From Mesorhizobium prunaredense (GTDB lineage: Bacteria; Pseudomonadota; Alphaproteobacteria; Rhizobiales; Rhizobiaceae): a DNA stretch of 64,000 nucleotides. The notes under the pieces were generated by a model. That model ran no database searches and was not told where the DNA came from. It saw nothing but the letters and a program-made list of their open reading frames with translations. Numbering within the stretch: the stretch's first letter is position 1; each line of letters begins with the position of its first letter. Where the stretch lies: NCBI RefSeq assembly GCF_900156895.1, contig NZ_FTPD01000003.1:206556-270555 (forward strand), in the 5' to 3' direction. Shown piece after piece: positions 41,094 to 50,754 of this stretch. The translations under genes were made by a program, and so were the position numbers.

Positions 41094-42413
41094 TCAGACC
41101 CGCTTGCGGTAGACGGTGTCGAGCCAGACGGCGACGACCAGAACGGCGCCGACGACGACGCTCTGAAGCGGTGAATCGATGCCGAGCAACACCATGCCGG
41201 ACTGCAGCGACTGCATCAGAAGCGCGCCCAGCATGGCGCCGAGCACCGTGCCGGAGCCGCCTGCCAGCGACGTGCCGCCGATGACGGCTGCGGCGATGAC
41301 CAAGAGCTCGTCCAGCGTGCCCAGCGCATTGGTCGCCGCATTGAGGCGGGCCGAAGCAATCGCCGCGCTGATCGCGGCCAGAACGCCCATGATCATGAAC
41401 ACTTTCATGGTCACCCAGCGCGTGTTGATGCCGGCGAGTTCCGCCGCTTCCGGGTTGCCGCCAATGGCAAAGACGTAGCGGCCGAAACGAGTGCGCCTGG
41501 TGATGAAGGTCATGACGACGCCAACTGCGACCGCGATCAGCACCGGTATGGCGATGCCATGGGCGATGAACAGCCCGCCTTCGGGGATGGTGATGCCGTT
41601 CCGCTGGGCGTATTGGCGAACGATGCCGATCGGCCACGGATAGGAATTGGCGATCCAGACGGCGCCGAGGATGGCGGCGCAGGCGACAACACCAAGCAAG
41701 CTCTCCGCCCAGACCGGGCGCAGCGGAAACTTGAAGCGCTTGCGCTGCGACCGGCCGTTGAGCAGCATCAAGGCGACGGCCACACAGGCGAGGATGCCGA
41801 CGATCCAGCTCGCGGTCGCCCCGATCGAGCCACGCGGCCCGCCACCCATCAGCTGGAAGGTGGCATCGAGCGGCGCGACTGTGCGCCCGCTCGTCATCAG
41901 CCACGCCATGCCGCGCCAGATCAGCAGGCCGCCCAGCGTCACGATGAAGGCCGGAACCTCGAGATAGGCGATGATGAAGCCCTGAAGCGCGCCGATCATG
42001 AGGCCGAGCGCCACGCCGGCAGCCAGTGCGATGACCCATATCCAGGGATTTCCAAGCTGCAATCCCATGACGCGGATGAGGAATTCTGCCTGCGCAACGC
42101 CCATCACCATGCCGATCATGCCTTCGACGGAGCCGACCGAAAGATCGATGTTGCGCATCACGATGACCAGCACCATGCCGGTCGCCATGATCGCGACCGA
42201 GGAAGTCTGCACCGACAGGTTCCAGAGATTGCGCGGCGTGAGGAAAAGTCCACCCGACAGGATGTGGATTCCAACCCAGATGATCAGCAGCGCGCCGACC
42301 ATGCCGAGCATGCGAATGTCGAGCTCGGTTGCCTTGAGGAAGCGGCCGAAGGGGCTGAGCTCGGATTCCCGCGCCCGATCGGCAGTCGGCGTGTTGGAAG
42401 TCGTGTCGGTCAT
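41094..42413 (-). CDS. xylH: Sugar ABC transporter permease, XylH-like
   Basis: The 439-residue permease has about ten membrane helices and the sugar-permease signatures NIDLSVGSVEGMIG and FGRYVFAIGGNPEAAELAGIN. The long size fits XylH rather than RbsC. It overlaps nothing. A strong hairpin separates it from xylF upstream, as expected if the binding protein is made in excess. Confidence 0.85.
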   Translation of the reverse strand: MTDTTSNTPTADRARESELSPFGRFLKATELDIRMLGMVGALLIIWVGIHILSGGLFLTPRNLWNLSVQTSSVAIMATGMVLVIVMRNIDLSVGSVEGMIGMVMGVAQAEFLIRVMGLQLGNPWIWVIALAAGVALGLMIGALQGFIIAYLEVPAFIVTLGGLLIWRGMAWLMTSGRTVAPLDATFQLMGGGPRGSIGATASWIVGILACVAVALMLLNGRSQRKRFKFPLRPVWAESLLGVVACAAILGAVWIANSYPWPIGIVRQYAQRNGITIPEGGLFIAHGIAIPVLIAVAVGVVMTFITRRTRFGRYVFAIGGNPEAAELAGINTRWVTMKVFMIMGVLAAISAAIASARLNAATNALGTLDELLVIAAAVIGGTSLAGGSGTVLGAMLGALLMQSLQSGMVLLGIDSPLQSVVVGAVLVVAVWLDTVYRKRV

Positions 42414-42496
42414 GATGTCCTCCCACCGTTGCCGTCTGCCGCGGATGCCGGAAGCAGCTTAGAAATTACCCGCGAGACGCGGAAAAACAACTCTTT

Positions 42497-42529
42497 GAAA
42501 AAACGCCGCGGCGTGAAGCCGCGGCGTTT
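42497..42529 (-). terminator. Intercistronic terminator after xylF
   Basis: On the minus strand an 11-bp perfect stem (AAACGCCGCGG / CCGCGGCGTTT, loop 7) is followed by a run of T. It should end most transcripts after xylF with read-through into xylH and xylG. Confidence 0.8.
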
Positions 42530-42551
42530 CAGGTTTTTTGGCGAAGGCGGA

Positions 42552-43592
42552 TCAGTTGCAGACCGGGACAGTGCCCGCTGCCACGCCGGCGCAGACCTCT
42601 TCCTGCTTGATCCAGCCGGCGTCGATGACGACGTTGAGATTGTCCTTGGTGATGGCAATCGGCGTCAGGAACAGCGACTTGACGACATTGCCGCCCGGCG
42701 TGGCGAAGTCCTTGACGCCGGCAATGTCTGTCATCGGCTTGCCGTCGGCCAGCTGCGAGGCGATCTCGGCAGCGTTCTTGCCGAGCTCGCGCGCGTCCTT
42801 CCACACCGATACGGTCTGCGTGCCGAGCGCGATGCGGTTCAGCGCGGCGTGGTCGCCGTCCTGGCCCGAAACCGGGACGGATCCGGCCAGGCCTTGCGCC
42901 GTCAGCGCCGCGACGACGCCACCGGCGGTGCCGTCATTGGCGGCAACCACCGCATCGACCTTGTTGTCGTTGGCAGTCAGGAACTGTTCCATGTTCTTCT
43001 GGGCGTTGGCGGGAAGCCAGCCGTCCGTATAAGCCTCGCCGACATTCTTGATCTTGCCGCTGTCGATGGCATCCTTGAGCACTTCCATGGAGCCGGCGAA
43101 CAGGAAATCGGCATTCGGGTCGGCGCCCGAGCCCTTGATGAAGACGTAATTGCCTTCCGGCGCCACCTTGAACACTTCGCGGGCCTGCATGCGGCCGACT
43201 TCCTGGTTGTCGAAGGTCAGATAGAAGACGTCCTTGTTCTCGATCAGCCGGTCATAGCCGACGACCGGAATGCCTTCGTCCAGCGCCTTCTGCACCGCCG
43301 GACCGATGGCCGAGGCATCCTGCGCAAGGATGATCAGCGCGTTGGCGCCCTGCGAGATCAGGCTCTCGACGTCGGTCAGCTGCTTGCCGGGATTGGACTG
43401 TGCGTCAGCGGAAATATATTTGTCGCCGGCGGCCTCGATCGCTGCCTTCATCGCGGCTTCGTCGGTCTTCCAACGCTCTTCCTGGAAGTTCGACCATGAA
43501 ACGCCAATGACCTTGTCCTTGGCCTGTGCGGCCGACGCGAGCGTCAGCGACATGGCGACCCCCGCCAGAATGGCGGCTGCGAATCTCTTCAT
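42552..43592 (-). CDS. xylF: Periplasmic sugar-binding protein, XylF-like
   Basis: The 346-residue protein has a signal peptide ([24 protein letters not shown]) and a periplasmic-binding-protein type 1 fold: [59 protein letters not shown] and [21 protein letters not shown], matching D-xylose binding proteins. GGGAGGA precedes the ATG at 43592. Two palindromic operators lie upstream. Confidence 0.87.
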   Translation of the reverse strand: MKRFAAAILAGVAMSLTLASAAQAKDKVIGVSWSNFQEERWKTDEAAMKAAIEAAGDKYISADAQSNPGKQLTDVESLISQGANALIILAQDASAIGPAVQKALDEGIPVVGYDRLIENKDVFYLTFDNQEVGRMQAREVFKVAPEGNYVFIKGSGADPNADFLFAGSMEVLKDAIDSGKIKNVGEAYTDGWLPANAQKNMEQFLTANDNKVDAVVAANDGTAGGVVAALTAQGLAGSVPVSGQDGDHAALNRIALGTQTVSVWKDARELGKNAAEIASQLADGKPMTDIAGVKDFATPGGNVVKSLFLTPIAITKDNLNVVIDAGWIKQEEVCAGVAAGTVPVCN

Positions 43593-43656
43593 GATATTCC
43601 TCCCTGCGCCGCGTAGGGCGCGACCAACTGGCCCGAAGGCCGGCACAAAGGCTCCT

Positions 43657-43679
43657 ATTTTTTCGAGCCTCGAAAAAAT
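43657..43679. promoter_or_regulatory. Operator 1 for the ROK regulator (xyl)
   Basis: A 23-bp perfect palindrome with half-site ATTTTTTCGAG around a central C. It lies 65 bases upstream of xylF. Confidence 0.8.
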
Positions 43680-43742
43680 ACTGGTCCAACGCCGAAGCAC
43701 TGTCAACACCAATTCTGATGGATTTTGATGTCCTGTTCGGCT

Positions 43743-43763
43743 TTTTTTCGAGGCTCGGAATAA
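43743..43763. promoter_or_regulatory. Operator 2 for the ROK regulator (xyl)
   Basis: TTTTTTCGAGGCTCGGAATAA repeats the left half-site and core of operator 1, 85 bases away (about eight helical turns), nearer the regulator gene. This allows looping or separate control of the divergent genes. Confidence 0.7.
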
Positions 43764-43859
43764 ATAATGACAGCCCCTTCTGCTTCTGCCAGTATTTGTC
43801 GGACATTACCGACGGCTTCCGATTCATGAGCGGCCGCGGCGATGAGGAGGAAGCAAAAA

Positions 43860-45107
43860 ATGTCGGTGGGAATCCGTCATGACGATCTGCGCCGGCGCAA
43901 CCGCGCGATGGTGATTTCGGCGGTACGCCGGGCAGGCCAGCCGTCGCGGACCGAGATCGCCGCAACCACCGGCCTCAGCCATTCGACCATATCGGCGATC
44001 TCTTCCGACCTGATCCAGGAAGGCATCCTGGCCGAGAGCAAGGCGAGCGAGACCGTTTCGATGAAACGCGGCCGACCGCAGGTCGGCCTCAGCCTCAATC
44101 CGCAAGCCGCTGCGGTGTTGGCTGTCGTGTTGTCGCTGAATTTCCTGTCGGTCGCCGTCATCGATTATGCCGGACAAGTGGTCGCCGAGGAACAGCGCCG
44201 GCTGGACACGCTGACCATGTCGCGCGACGCGCTGATCGGCGAATGTGTCGCCATCGTCCGGCGCCGGCTCGAAGATCCCGATCTCGATGTCCAAAGCGTC
44301 GCCCGCATCGCGCTGGCGATCCAGGGCATCACCGATTCCCATGCGCGCGCCATGTTGTGGTCGCCGATCACGCCGCAGACGAACATCGCCTTCGCCGACA
44401 TTCTGGAACGCGAGTTCGGCATCCCGGCCATCATGGAGAACGACTGCAACATGATGGCCGTGGCGCTGCGCTGGCGCGACCCGCATCGCTACCGCGACGA
44501 TTTCATCGCCATCCTGCTCTCGCACGGCATCGGCATGGGGCTGGTGCTGAAGGGCGAGCTGTTCACCGGCACCCACTCCTCAGGCGGCGAATTCGGCCAC
44601 ATGATCCATCGGCCAGGCGGCGCGCTTTGCCGCTGCGGGCGGCGCGGCTGTGTCGAGGCTTATGCCGGCAACTACGCCATCTGGCGCAACGCAAGGCAAA
44701 TGAGCGAGAACGCCGAGCCGGTCGCCGATGTCAGCGACGCCGAGATGCGGACCCTGGCGGCCCGGGCGCGCGAGACGGACGGACCGGAGCGCGAAGCCTA
44801 CCGCAAGGCCGGCGAAGCGCTCGGCTTCGGGCTCGGCAGCCTTTTCGCGCTGATCGATCCGGCGCCGGTGGCCATGGTCGGCGCCAGCGCTGCCGCCTTC
44901 GACCTGATCGAGCCGGCCCTGCGCGAGGCCATCGCCCAGACCGCCGGCGGCCAGCATTCGGGTTCGATTTCCTTCGACACCGAGCCGAACGAGCTGCCGC
45001 TGATCCGCGAAGGCTGCGCCATGCGGGCGCTGAGCTTCGTCGACCAGGAGATTTTTGCGCCGAGCATCCAGGCACGAGCCGGCTCGGTCGGAAAGAACGT
45101 GGCTTGA
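43860..45107 (+). CDS. ROK-family transcription regulator, XylR-like
   Basis: The 415-residue protein has an N-terminal winged helix (QPSRTEIAATTGLSHSTISAISSDLIQEGIL) and a ROK sugar-kinase-like domain with the zinc motif CRCGRRGCVEAYAG. It is divergent from xylF and flanked by paired palindromes, so it most likely represses xylFGH until a sugar is present. The start at 43860 follows GGAGGAAG. The MRRKQK extension upstream is unsupported. Confidence 0.88.
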   Translation: MSVGIRHDDLRRRNRAMVISAVRRAGQPSRTEIAATTGLSHSTISAISSDLIQEGILAESKASETVSMKRGRPQVGLSLNPQAAAVLAVVLSLNFLSVAVIDYAGQVVAEEQRRLDTLTMSRDALIGECVAIVRRRLEDPDLDVQSVARIALAIQGITDSHARAMLWSPITPQTNIAFADILEREFGIPAIMENDCNMMAVALRWRDPHRYRDDFIAILLSHGIGMGLVLKGELFTGTHSSGGEFGHMIHRPGGALCRCGRRGCVEAYAGNYAIWRNARQMSENAEPVADVSDAEMRTLAARARETDGPEREAYRKAGEALGFGLGSLFALIDPAPVAMVGASAAAFDLIEPALREAIAQTAGGQHSGSISFDTEPNELPLIREGCAMRALSFVDQEIFAPSIQARAGSVGKNVA

Positions 45108-45225
45108 ATTCGAATGCAGGGATTCCCGGGTCGCGACGCAGGGTGTGTTGAGATTCAGGTCAGGCCGAGTCGAGAACGGTGGGTTCCGAGAACCGGAGCG
45201 GAGCGTACTTTGGGTACGTGAGCCC

Positions 45226-45293
45226 GCGCATGACCCCGAAATCGATATCGATTTCGGAAGGGTCATGCGCAAAATCAAAGTTCTACAGCGTCC
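45226..45293 (+). repeat. Interspersed palindromic repeat family 1, copy A
   Basis: A 45-bp near-perfect palindrome (45226-45270, arms GCGCATGACCCCGAAATCGA) is followed by a flank beginning CAAAATCAAAG and ending AGCGTCC. The same palindrome and flank recur inverted at 52391-52461. A short hairpin CTACAGCG/CGCTGTAG follows at 45283-45310. Confidence 0.75.
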
Positions 45294-45359
45294 TTTGCGC
45301 GGCGCTGTAGGTAAGCGCAGTTAGCCGCCGTTCGCAGGCCGGCATCACCTGAATATCAG

Positions 45360-46049
45360 CTAGTCTTCCCTGATCGCATAGCCGGCGCCACGGATGGTGC
45401 GGATGACATCGGGCATGCGACCATTGTTGACCGCCTTGCGCAACCGGCCGACATGGACGTCCACCGTGCGCTCGTCGATGTAGATCGTCTCGCCCCAGAC
45501 ATTATCGAGCAACTGGCTGCGCGAGAAGACCCGACCTGGGTGCCGCATCATGAATTCGAGCAGCCGGAATTCGGTCGGCCCGAGCCGGATCTCGCTCTTC
45601 TTGCGATAGACCCTGTGCGATTCGCGATCGAGCATGATGTCGCCGACCTTCAGCACGCTGGACAGCACTTCGGGCTTGGCGCGGCGCAGCAGCGCCTTGA
45701 TCCTGGCCATGAATTCCGGTGTCGAGAACGGCTTGATCAGGTAGTCGTCGGCCCCTGTCGAGAGGCCGCGCACCCGGTCGCTCTCCTCGCCGCGTGCGGT
45801 CAGCATGATGATCGGCAGCCGCTCGGTTTCGGGGCGCATCCGAAGGCGTCGGCAAAGCTCGATGCCGGAAACCGCCGGCACCATCCAGTCGAGCACCAGA
45901 AGATCGGGCACGTTTTCCTGCAGCCGGATTTCGGCCTCGTCGCCGCGCGTCACCACCTCGACCTGATAGCCTTCGGATTCCAGATTGTAGCGGAGGAGGA
46001 CGCCCAGCGGCTCTTCGTCCTCCACCACCATAATGCGTGGCGCGATCAT
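45360..46049 (-). CDS. phoB: Phosphate regulon response regulator PhoB
   Basis: The 229-residue OmpR-type regulator has IMVVEDEEPLGVLLRYNLE, phospho-Asp54 in LLVLDWMVP, and ADDYLIKPFS. Its winged helix contains SQLLDNVWGETIYIDERTVDVHVGRLRKAV, diagnostic for PhoB. It is last in the pstSCAB-phoU-phoB cluster, 16 bases after phoU, and should bind the Pho boxes at 51835-51863. Confidence 0.95.
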   Translation of the reverse strand: MIAPRIMVVEDEEPLGVLLRYNLESEGYQVEVVTRGDEAEIRLQENVPDLLVLDWMVPAVSGIELCRRLRMRPETERLPIIMLTARGEESDRVRGLSTGADDYLIKPFSTPEFMARIKALLRRAKPEVLSSVLKVGDIMLDRESHRVYRKKSEIRLGPTEFRLLEFMMRHPGRVFSRSQLLDNVWGETIYIDERTVDVHVGRLRKAVNNGRMPDVIRTIRGAGYAIRED

Positions 46050-46065
46050 CGACCGGTCACCCCCG

Positions 46066-46773
46066 TCATGTCGCCGGCGCCGACATCGTCGTTTCGTCGA
46101 GCTTCGGGCGATCCGCCGGCAATTGCTGCCCGGTCACGACATAGTAGGCGTTTTCGGCGATGTTGGTGACGTGATCGCCGATACGCTCGAGATTCTTGGC
46201 GCAGAACAGAAGATGCGTGCAGGCGGTGATGTTGCGCGGATCCTCCATCATGTAGGTCAGGAGTTCGCGAAAAACCGCCGTGTATTTCACGTCGATCTTC
46301 TGGTCGTCGGCGCGCAGTTCTTTCAACGCGCCGGCATTGCGCGACACATAGTGCTCGACCACGCCGCGGAGCTGCACAAGAACGAGATCCGCCATCGTGT
46401 CGATACCGTGCGACAGATTACGCGGCGTGGCGCTCTGCCCGACTGCGCTGACCCGCTTGGCTATGTTCTTGGCCAGGTCGCCGATGCGCTCGAGATCGCC
46501 GGCCATGCGGATTGCGCCAACCACGGCGCGCAGATCTTGCGCCATCGGCTGCCGCTTGGCGATCAGCGTGATCGCACTATCGTCGAGTTCGCGCTGCCGC
46601 GCATCCATGATGGCGTCGTCCGAGACGACGCGCTGCGCCATCGCATTGTCTGATGCAAGCAACGCGCGGATCGAGGCTGCGACCATCGCGGCGGCGAGCT
46701 CGTCCATATCGCGGATCAGCCTGTCGATGTGCTCCAGTTCCTCGTCGAAAGAGGCGACGGTGTGTTCACCCAT
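46066..46773 (-). CDS. phoU: Phosphate signalling protein PhoU
   Basis: The 235-residue all-helical protein has two PhoU repeats (RIGDLAKNIAKRVSA; RIGDHVTNIAENAYYVVTG) that bind metal clusters and link the Pst transporter to the kinase PhoR. GAGGA lies before the start. Confidence 0.95.
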   Translation of the reverse strand: MGEHTVASFDEELEHIDRLIRDMDELAAAMVAASIRALLASDNAMAQRVVSDDAIMDARQRELDDSAITLIAKRQPMAQDLRAVVGAIRMAGDLERIGDLAKNIAKRVSAVGQSATPRNLSHGIDTMADLVLVQLRGVVEHYVSRNAGALKELRADDQKIDVKYTAVFRELLTYMMEDPRNITACTHLLFCAKNLERIGDHVTNIAENAYYVVTGQQLPADRPKLDETTMSAPAT

Positions 46774-46811
46774 GATACTGTCCTCGTGTTCGAAATTCGC
46801 CGCCGGACCGC

Positions 46812-47627
46812 TCAGCCGAATCGGCCGGTGATGTAGTCCTGGGTGCGCTTGTCGTCGGGGTTGGTGAACATCTTGTCGGTCGCGCCCTCCTCGACCAGAT
46901 AGCCGAGATGGAACATCGCCGTGCGTTGCGACACGCGCGCTGCCTGCTGCATCGAATGGGTGACGATGACGATCGTGTAGTTCTGGCGCAGTTCGTCAAT
47001 CAGTTCCTCGACGCGGGCGGTGGCGATCGGATCGAGCGCCGAACAGGGCTCGTCCATCAGGATCACTTCCGGCGATACGGCGATGGCGCGCGCGATGCAC
47101 AGGCGCTGCTGCTGTCCGCCGGAGAGACCGGTGCCCGACTCGAGCAGGCGATCCTTGACCTCGTTGAACAGGCCGGCCTTCTTCAGGCTCGATTCAACGA
47201 TGCCGTCCAACTCGGCCTTGCTCCTGGCCAGGCCGTGAATGCGCGGACCGTAGGCGACGTTTTCATAGATCGACTTCGGAAACGGGTTCGGCTTCTGGAA
47301 CACCATGCCGACGCGGGCTCGCAGCTCGACGACATCGATTTTCGGGTCGTAGACATCCTCGCCGTCGAGCGTGATCTTGCCGCTCACCCGCGCGATATCG
47401 ATCGTGTCGTTCATTCGGTTCAGGCACCGCAAGAATGTTGACTTGCCACAGCCCGATGGGCCGATCAACGCCGTCACCTGGTTCTCGCGGACATCGATAT
47501 CCACGTCGAACAGAGCTCGCTTCTCGCCGTAATGAACAGAGACCTTTTCGCCCTTCATCTTGATCGAAGGGGCATTGGTTCCGCTGCTCAGTTTCTGCTC
47601 AACGCCGGCTTCCGTCATGATGTTCAT
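46812..47627 (-). CDS. pstB: Phosphate ABC transporter ATP-binding protein PstB
   Basis: The 271-residue ATPase has [53 protein letters not shown] and [12 protein letters not shown], all PstB hallmarks. AGAGGAT precedes ATG 47627; an ATG three codons on is possible. It starts 12 bases after pstA. Confidence 0.96.
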   Translation of the reverse strand: MNIMTEAGVEQKLSSGTNAPSIKMKGEKVSVHYGEKRALFDVDIDVRENQVTALIGPSGCGKSTFLRCLNRMNDTIDIARVSGKITLDGEDVYDPKIDVVELRARVGMVFQKPNPFPKSIYENVAYGPRIHGLARSKAELDGIVESSLKKAGLFNEVKDRLLESGTGLSGGQQQRLCIARAIAVSPEVILMDEPCSALDPIATARVEELIDELRQNYTIVIVTHSMQQAARVSQRTAMFHLGYLVEEGATDKMFTNPDDKRTQDYITGRFG

Positions 47628-47639
47628 ATCCTCTACTCC

Positions 47640-49253
47640 TTACCAGCGCCGCTCGAAGCGCTTGCGCAGTATCACCGCGATGGCGTTCATGATGACCAAA
47701 AACAGCAGCAAAATCAAAATCGCCGCCGAAGTCTTCTGCTGGAATCCAGCTTCCGGGAAATCCGCCCACATGAATATCTGCACCGGCAGGATCGTCGCGG
47801 GATCGGTGAAGCCGCCGGGAATGTCGACGATGAAGGCGACCATGCCGATCATCAGCAACGGCGCGGTTTCGCCCAGCGCGTGCGCCATTCCGAGGATGGT
47901 GCCGGTCATGATACCCGGCATCGCCAGCGGCAGGACGTGATGGAATACGGTCTGGACCTTGGACGCTCCGATGCCGAGCGCCGCCTCGCGGATCGACGGC
48001 GGCACGGCGCGCAGCGAAGCGCGCGAGGCGATAATGATGATCGGCAGGGTCATCAGCGCCAGCACCATGCCGCCGACCACCGGGGCTGACCGCGGCATGC
48101 CGAAGAAATTCAGGAATACGGCAAGTCCAAGCAGGCCGAAGACGATCGAAGGCACCGCCGCCAGATTGTTGATATTCACTTCGATCATCGTCGTCAGCCG
48201 GTTCTTGGGCGCAAATTCCTCAAGATAGATCGCCGCTGAAACGCCGATCGGGAAGGCGATGGCGAGGGTTACGATCATGGTCAGGAACGATCCGACGACC
48301 GCGCCCCAGACACCGGCCAATTCCGGCTCGCGGCTTGCGCCGGTGAAGAAGAAGATCGAGTTGAACCGGCTTTCGATCAGGCCGGCGCTCTTCAGCGTGT
48401 CGAGCCAGACGATCACCTTGTCCGAAATCTTTCGCGATGCTTCCGGCGTCTCGATGACGCGCAGGAATGCCTGGCCGCTCGCGGCGGGCGCCGTGCTGTC
48501 CAGCGCCTCGATCACCGTGCCTTTTGCGATCACCGTGCCGTTGGCCGCAGGCGACAGCGCGGTCAGCTTGACCGTGCCGCCATTGAACGCGACCAGCAGC
48601 GACGACGCACCGCTCGTCAGCGTGAGCATGCCGTTTTCGCCCTCGGTCGCACCATGGCCGCGCGCCAGCGCCAGCATGGCATCGTCGCCGAAGGTCAGAT
48701 CGATGTCGCCGCTGGTTTCCGAAGGCGTGACGCTTGTCGAAATCGCTTCGTCCGAACCGACGTCGGCAAGCAAACCCTTGAGATAGAGGTCGGCAAAATC
48801 GTCAAGTGGAACCGCATAGTCCACCGTTCCTCCGAGCATCCCCGGATCAGCCGCAATATCCTTGCGCAGGAACACGCCTGTGCCGGTGGAAATCAGCCCG
48901 CGCAGCAGGCGCTTGTCCTGGCGGCTCGTCACATCCGGAAATTTTGCCGTAAGCGCTTCCTGAGCGATGGCGTCGTAGTTCACTTCACCGAGTTTCGCCG
49001 GGTCGACCTTGGCCGCTGAAAGATCGATCGGCAGCGTCAGATAGTTCTGCCGCAGCGCCGGAATCGCCTGCGTGACGATCGTCGACAGGAGCAGCACAAG
49101 GAACAAGCCGGCCAACGCGACGGCTGCGGCGCCAAGCCATTTGAACCATGTTTCCGTGCGGTAGCGGCCCTTCAGCCGCGCCTTCGCGGCATCGTCGGTA
49201 TGAATGCTGACCGGCCGTCCGACGGCGCCCAATGGCGAGATCGCATCAGTCAT
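47640..49253 (-). CDS. pstA: Phosphate ABC transporter permease PstA (long form)
   Basis: The 537-residue permease has a first membrane helix (GAAAVALAGLFLVLLLSTIV), a long periplasmic insert of about 220 residues (DUF3333-type, common in alphaproteobacteria) and a permease core with the EAA loop EAALGIGASKVQTVFHHVLPLAMPGIMTG. It starts at ATG 49253, overlapping pstC by 8 bases. Confidence 0.94.
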   Translation of the reverse strand: MTDAISPLGAVGRPVSIHTDDAAKARLKGRYRTETWFKWLGAAAVALAGLFLVLLLSTIVTQAIPALRQNYLTLPIDLSAAKVDPAKLGEVNYDAIAQEALTAKFPDVTSRQDKRLLRGLISTGTGVFLRKDIAADPGMLGGTVDYAVPLDDFADLYLKGLLADVGSDEAISTSVTPSETSGDIDLTFGDDAMLALARGHGATEGENGMLTLTSGASSLLVAFNGGTVKLTALSPAANGTVIAKGTVIEALDSTAPAASGQAFLRVIETPEASRKISDKVIVWLDTLKSAGLIESRFNSIFFFTGASREPELAGVWGAVVGSFLTMIVTLAIAFPIGVSAAIYLEEFAPKNRLTTMIEVNINNLAAVPSIVFGLLGLAVFLNFFGMPRSAPVVGGMVLALMTLPIIIIASRASLRAVPPSIREAALGIGASKVQTVFHHVLPLAMPGIMTGTILGMAHALGETAPLLMIGMVAFIVDIPGGFTDPATILPVQIFMWADFPEAGFQQKTSAAILILLLFLVIMNAIAVILRKRFERRW

Positions 49254-50634
49254 ATTGCTCTCGGTATTTCTGGACGACGCGCAAAGCGACGATGTTGAGG
49301 GAAAGTGTGATGCAGAACAGCACCAGGCCAAGTGCGAAGGCTGCAAGCGTCTTGGCGCTGTCGAACTCCTGGTCGCCCACCAGCAGCGTCACGATCTGCA
49401 CGGTCACGGTGGTGACCGCTTCGAGCGGGTTGGCCGTGAGGTTTGCCGCCAGCCCCGCCGCCATGACCACGATCATTGTTTCGCCGATTGCGCGGCTGAC
49501 GGCAAGCAGCATCGCCGAAACGATGCCCGGAAGGGCAGCCGGAAGGACCACCTTGCGGATGGTTTCCGACTTGGTCGCGCCGAGGCCGGCGGAACCGTCT
49601 CTCAGGGATTGCGGAACGGCGTTGATCACATCGTCGGAAAGCGAGGAGACGAAGGGAATGATCATGATACCCATGACCACGCCTGCGGCGAGCGCGGATT
49701 CAGACGCGACGTTGAGGCCCAGGCTTTCGCCGATACCGCGGAAGTAGGGCGCAACCGTCAGCGCGGCGAAGAAGCCGTAGACGACGGTCGGAATGCCGGC
49801 GAGGATTTCCAGAACTGGCTTTGCGACCGCGCGGACGCTTTTGGAGGCGTAATCCGAAAGGTAGATCGCAGCCATCAGCCCGATAGGCGCAGCCACCAGC
49901 ATGGCGATGAAGGTGATGAGCAACGTGCCGGCAAACAGCGGCACCATGCCAAAAATGTCCTCGTTGACCGCCCGGGCCTCCGCTCCCGCACCGGTGAAGG
50001 CGCTCTGCGGCGACCAATGCGTGCCGAACAGGAACTTGTAGAACGGCACCTGTTGGAAGAACCGCAGGGACTCGAAGATAAGCGACAGGACAATGCCGAT
50101 CGTCGTCAGGATCGCGACCACCGAACAGGCGATCAAGAATGCGCGAAGAATGCGCTCGACCACGTGGCGCGCCCGGTAGGCCTGTGCGATGCGCGAATAG
50201 GCCCAGTAAAATCCGGACGCGGAAAGCACGAGCGCGACGGTCCAGATGATCCAGCTGCTGGTCGCATGGACCGATTTGTAGAGGGCGGCGGCCGCCTCTT
50301 TCGTGGGATCGGCGAAGCCGACAAGCCCGCCAAAGGCCATCGCGCGAGCATCGCGGATGAAAGCTTCGACCTGCGGGACGCCCATTCCCGACAATTCGGA
50401 AGAGAAGCGGTCGGCAATGATCGAAGATTCAATGCTCGGCGTCACCAGCGACCACAACACGATCGCAAGCAGCGCCGGACCGGCAGCAAAAAGCGCCAGA
50501 AACATGCCATGCTGGCCAGGCAGCGAATGCAATCGCGCGACGTCGCCGTTGACACTGGCAATTGCGCGTGTCCGGCCGATCCAATAGGCCGCAGCGGCCA
50601 GACCTAACAGTAGAACAACGAGATAACCGACCAT
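49246..50634 (-). CDS. pstC: Phosphate ABC transporter permease PstC (long form)
   Basis: The 462-residue permease starts with the membrane helix MVGYLVVLLLGLAAAAYWIG. The core (LAGIPTVVYGFFAALTVAP; GLGATKSETIRKVVLPAALPGI) is typical of PstC. An extra N-terminal segment of about 150 residues distinguishes the alphaproteobacterial form from E. coli PstC. It couples to pstA through an 8-base overlap. Confidence 0.94.
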   Translation of the reverse strand: MVGYLVVLLLGLAAAAYWIGRTRAIASVNGDVARLHSLPGQHGMFLALFAAGPALLAIVLWSLVTPSIESSIIADRFSSELSGMGVPQVEAFIRDARAMAFGGLVGFADPTKEAAAALYKSVHATSSWIIWTVALVLSASGFYWAYSRIAQAYRARHVVERILRAFLIACSVVAILTTIGIVLSLIFESLRFFQQVPFYKFLFGTHWSPQSAFTGAGAEARAVNEDIFGMVPLFAGTLLITFIAMLVAAPIGLMAAIYLSDYASKSVRAVAKPVLEILAGIPTVVYGFFAALTVAPYFRGIGESLGLNVASESALAAGVVMGIMIIPFVSSLSDDVINAVPQSLRDGSAGLGATKSETIRKVVLPAALPGIVSAMLLAVSRAIGETMIVVMAAGLAANLTANPLEAVTTVTVQIVTLLVGDQEFDSAKTLAAFALGLVLFCITLSLNIVALRVVQKYREQYD

Positions 50635-50671
50635 TCAGGACGTCCCCTCGACCGCCGGTCATTCACCGGCT

Positions 50672-50702
50672 CAAAGCACGGGACCTTTGGTCCCGCGCTT
50701 TG
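50672..50702. promoter_or_regulatory. Intercistronic hairpin between pstS and pstC
   Basis: CAAAGCACGGGACC and GGTCCCGCGCTTTG form an almost perfect 14-bp stem with a 3-base loop. No T-run follows on the minus strand. It probably stabilises the pstS message and lowers read-through. Confidence 0.6.
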
Positions 50703-50754
50703 GGCTTTTAGAGCATGAGGGGTCAGGGCTGATATACGCCCGGACCCCGAAACA

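Noticed and set aside
41559..43499. A 646-residue open frame on the plus strand
   Set aside because: Antisense to xylH and xylF, with shadow-like composition.
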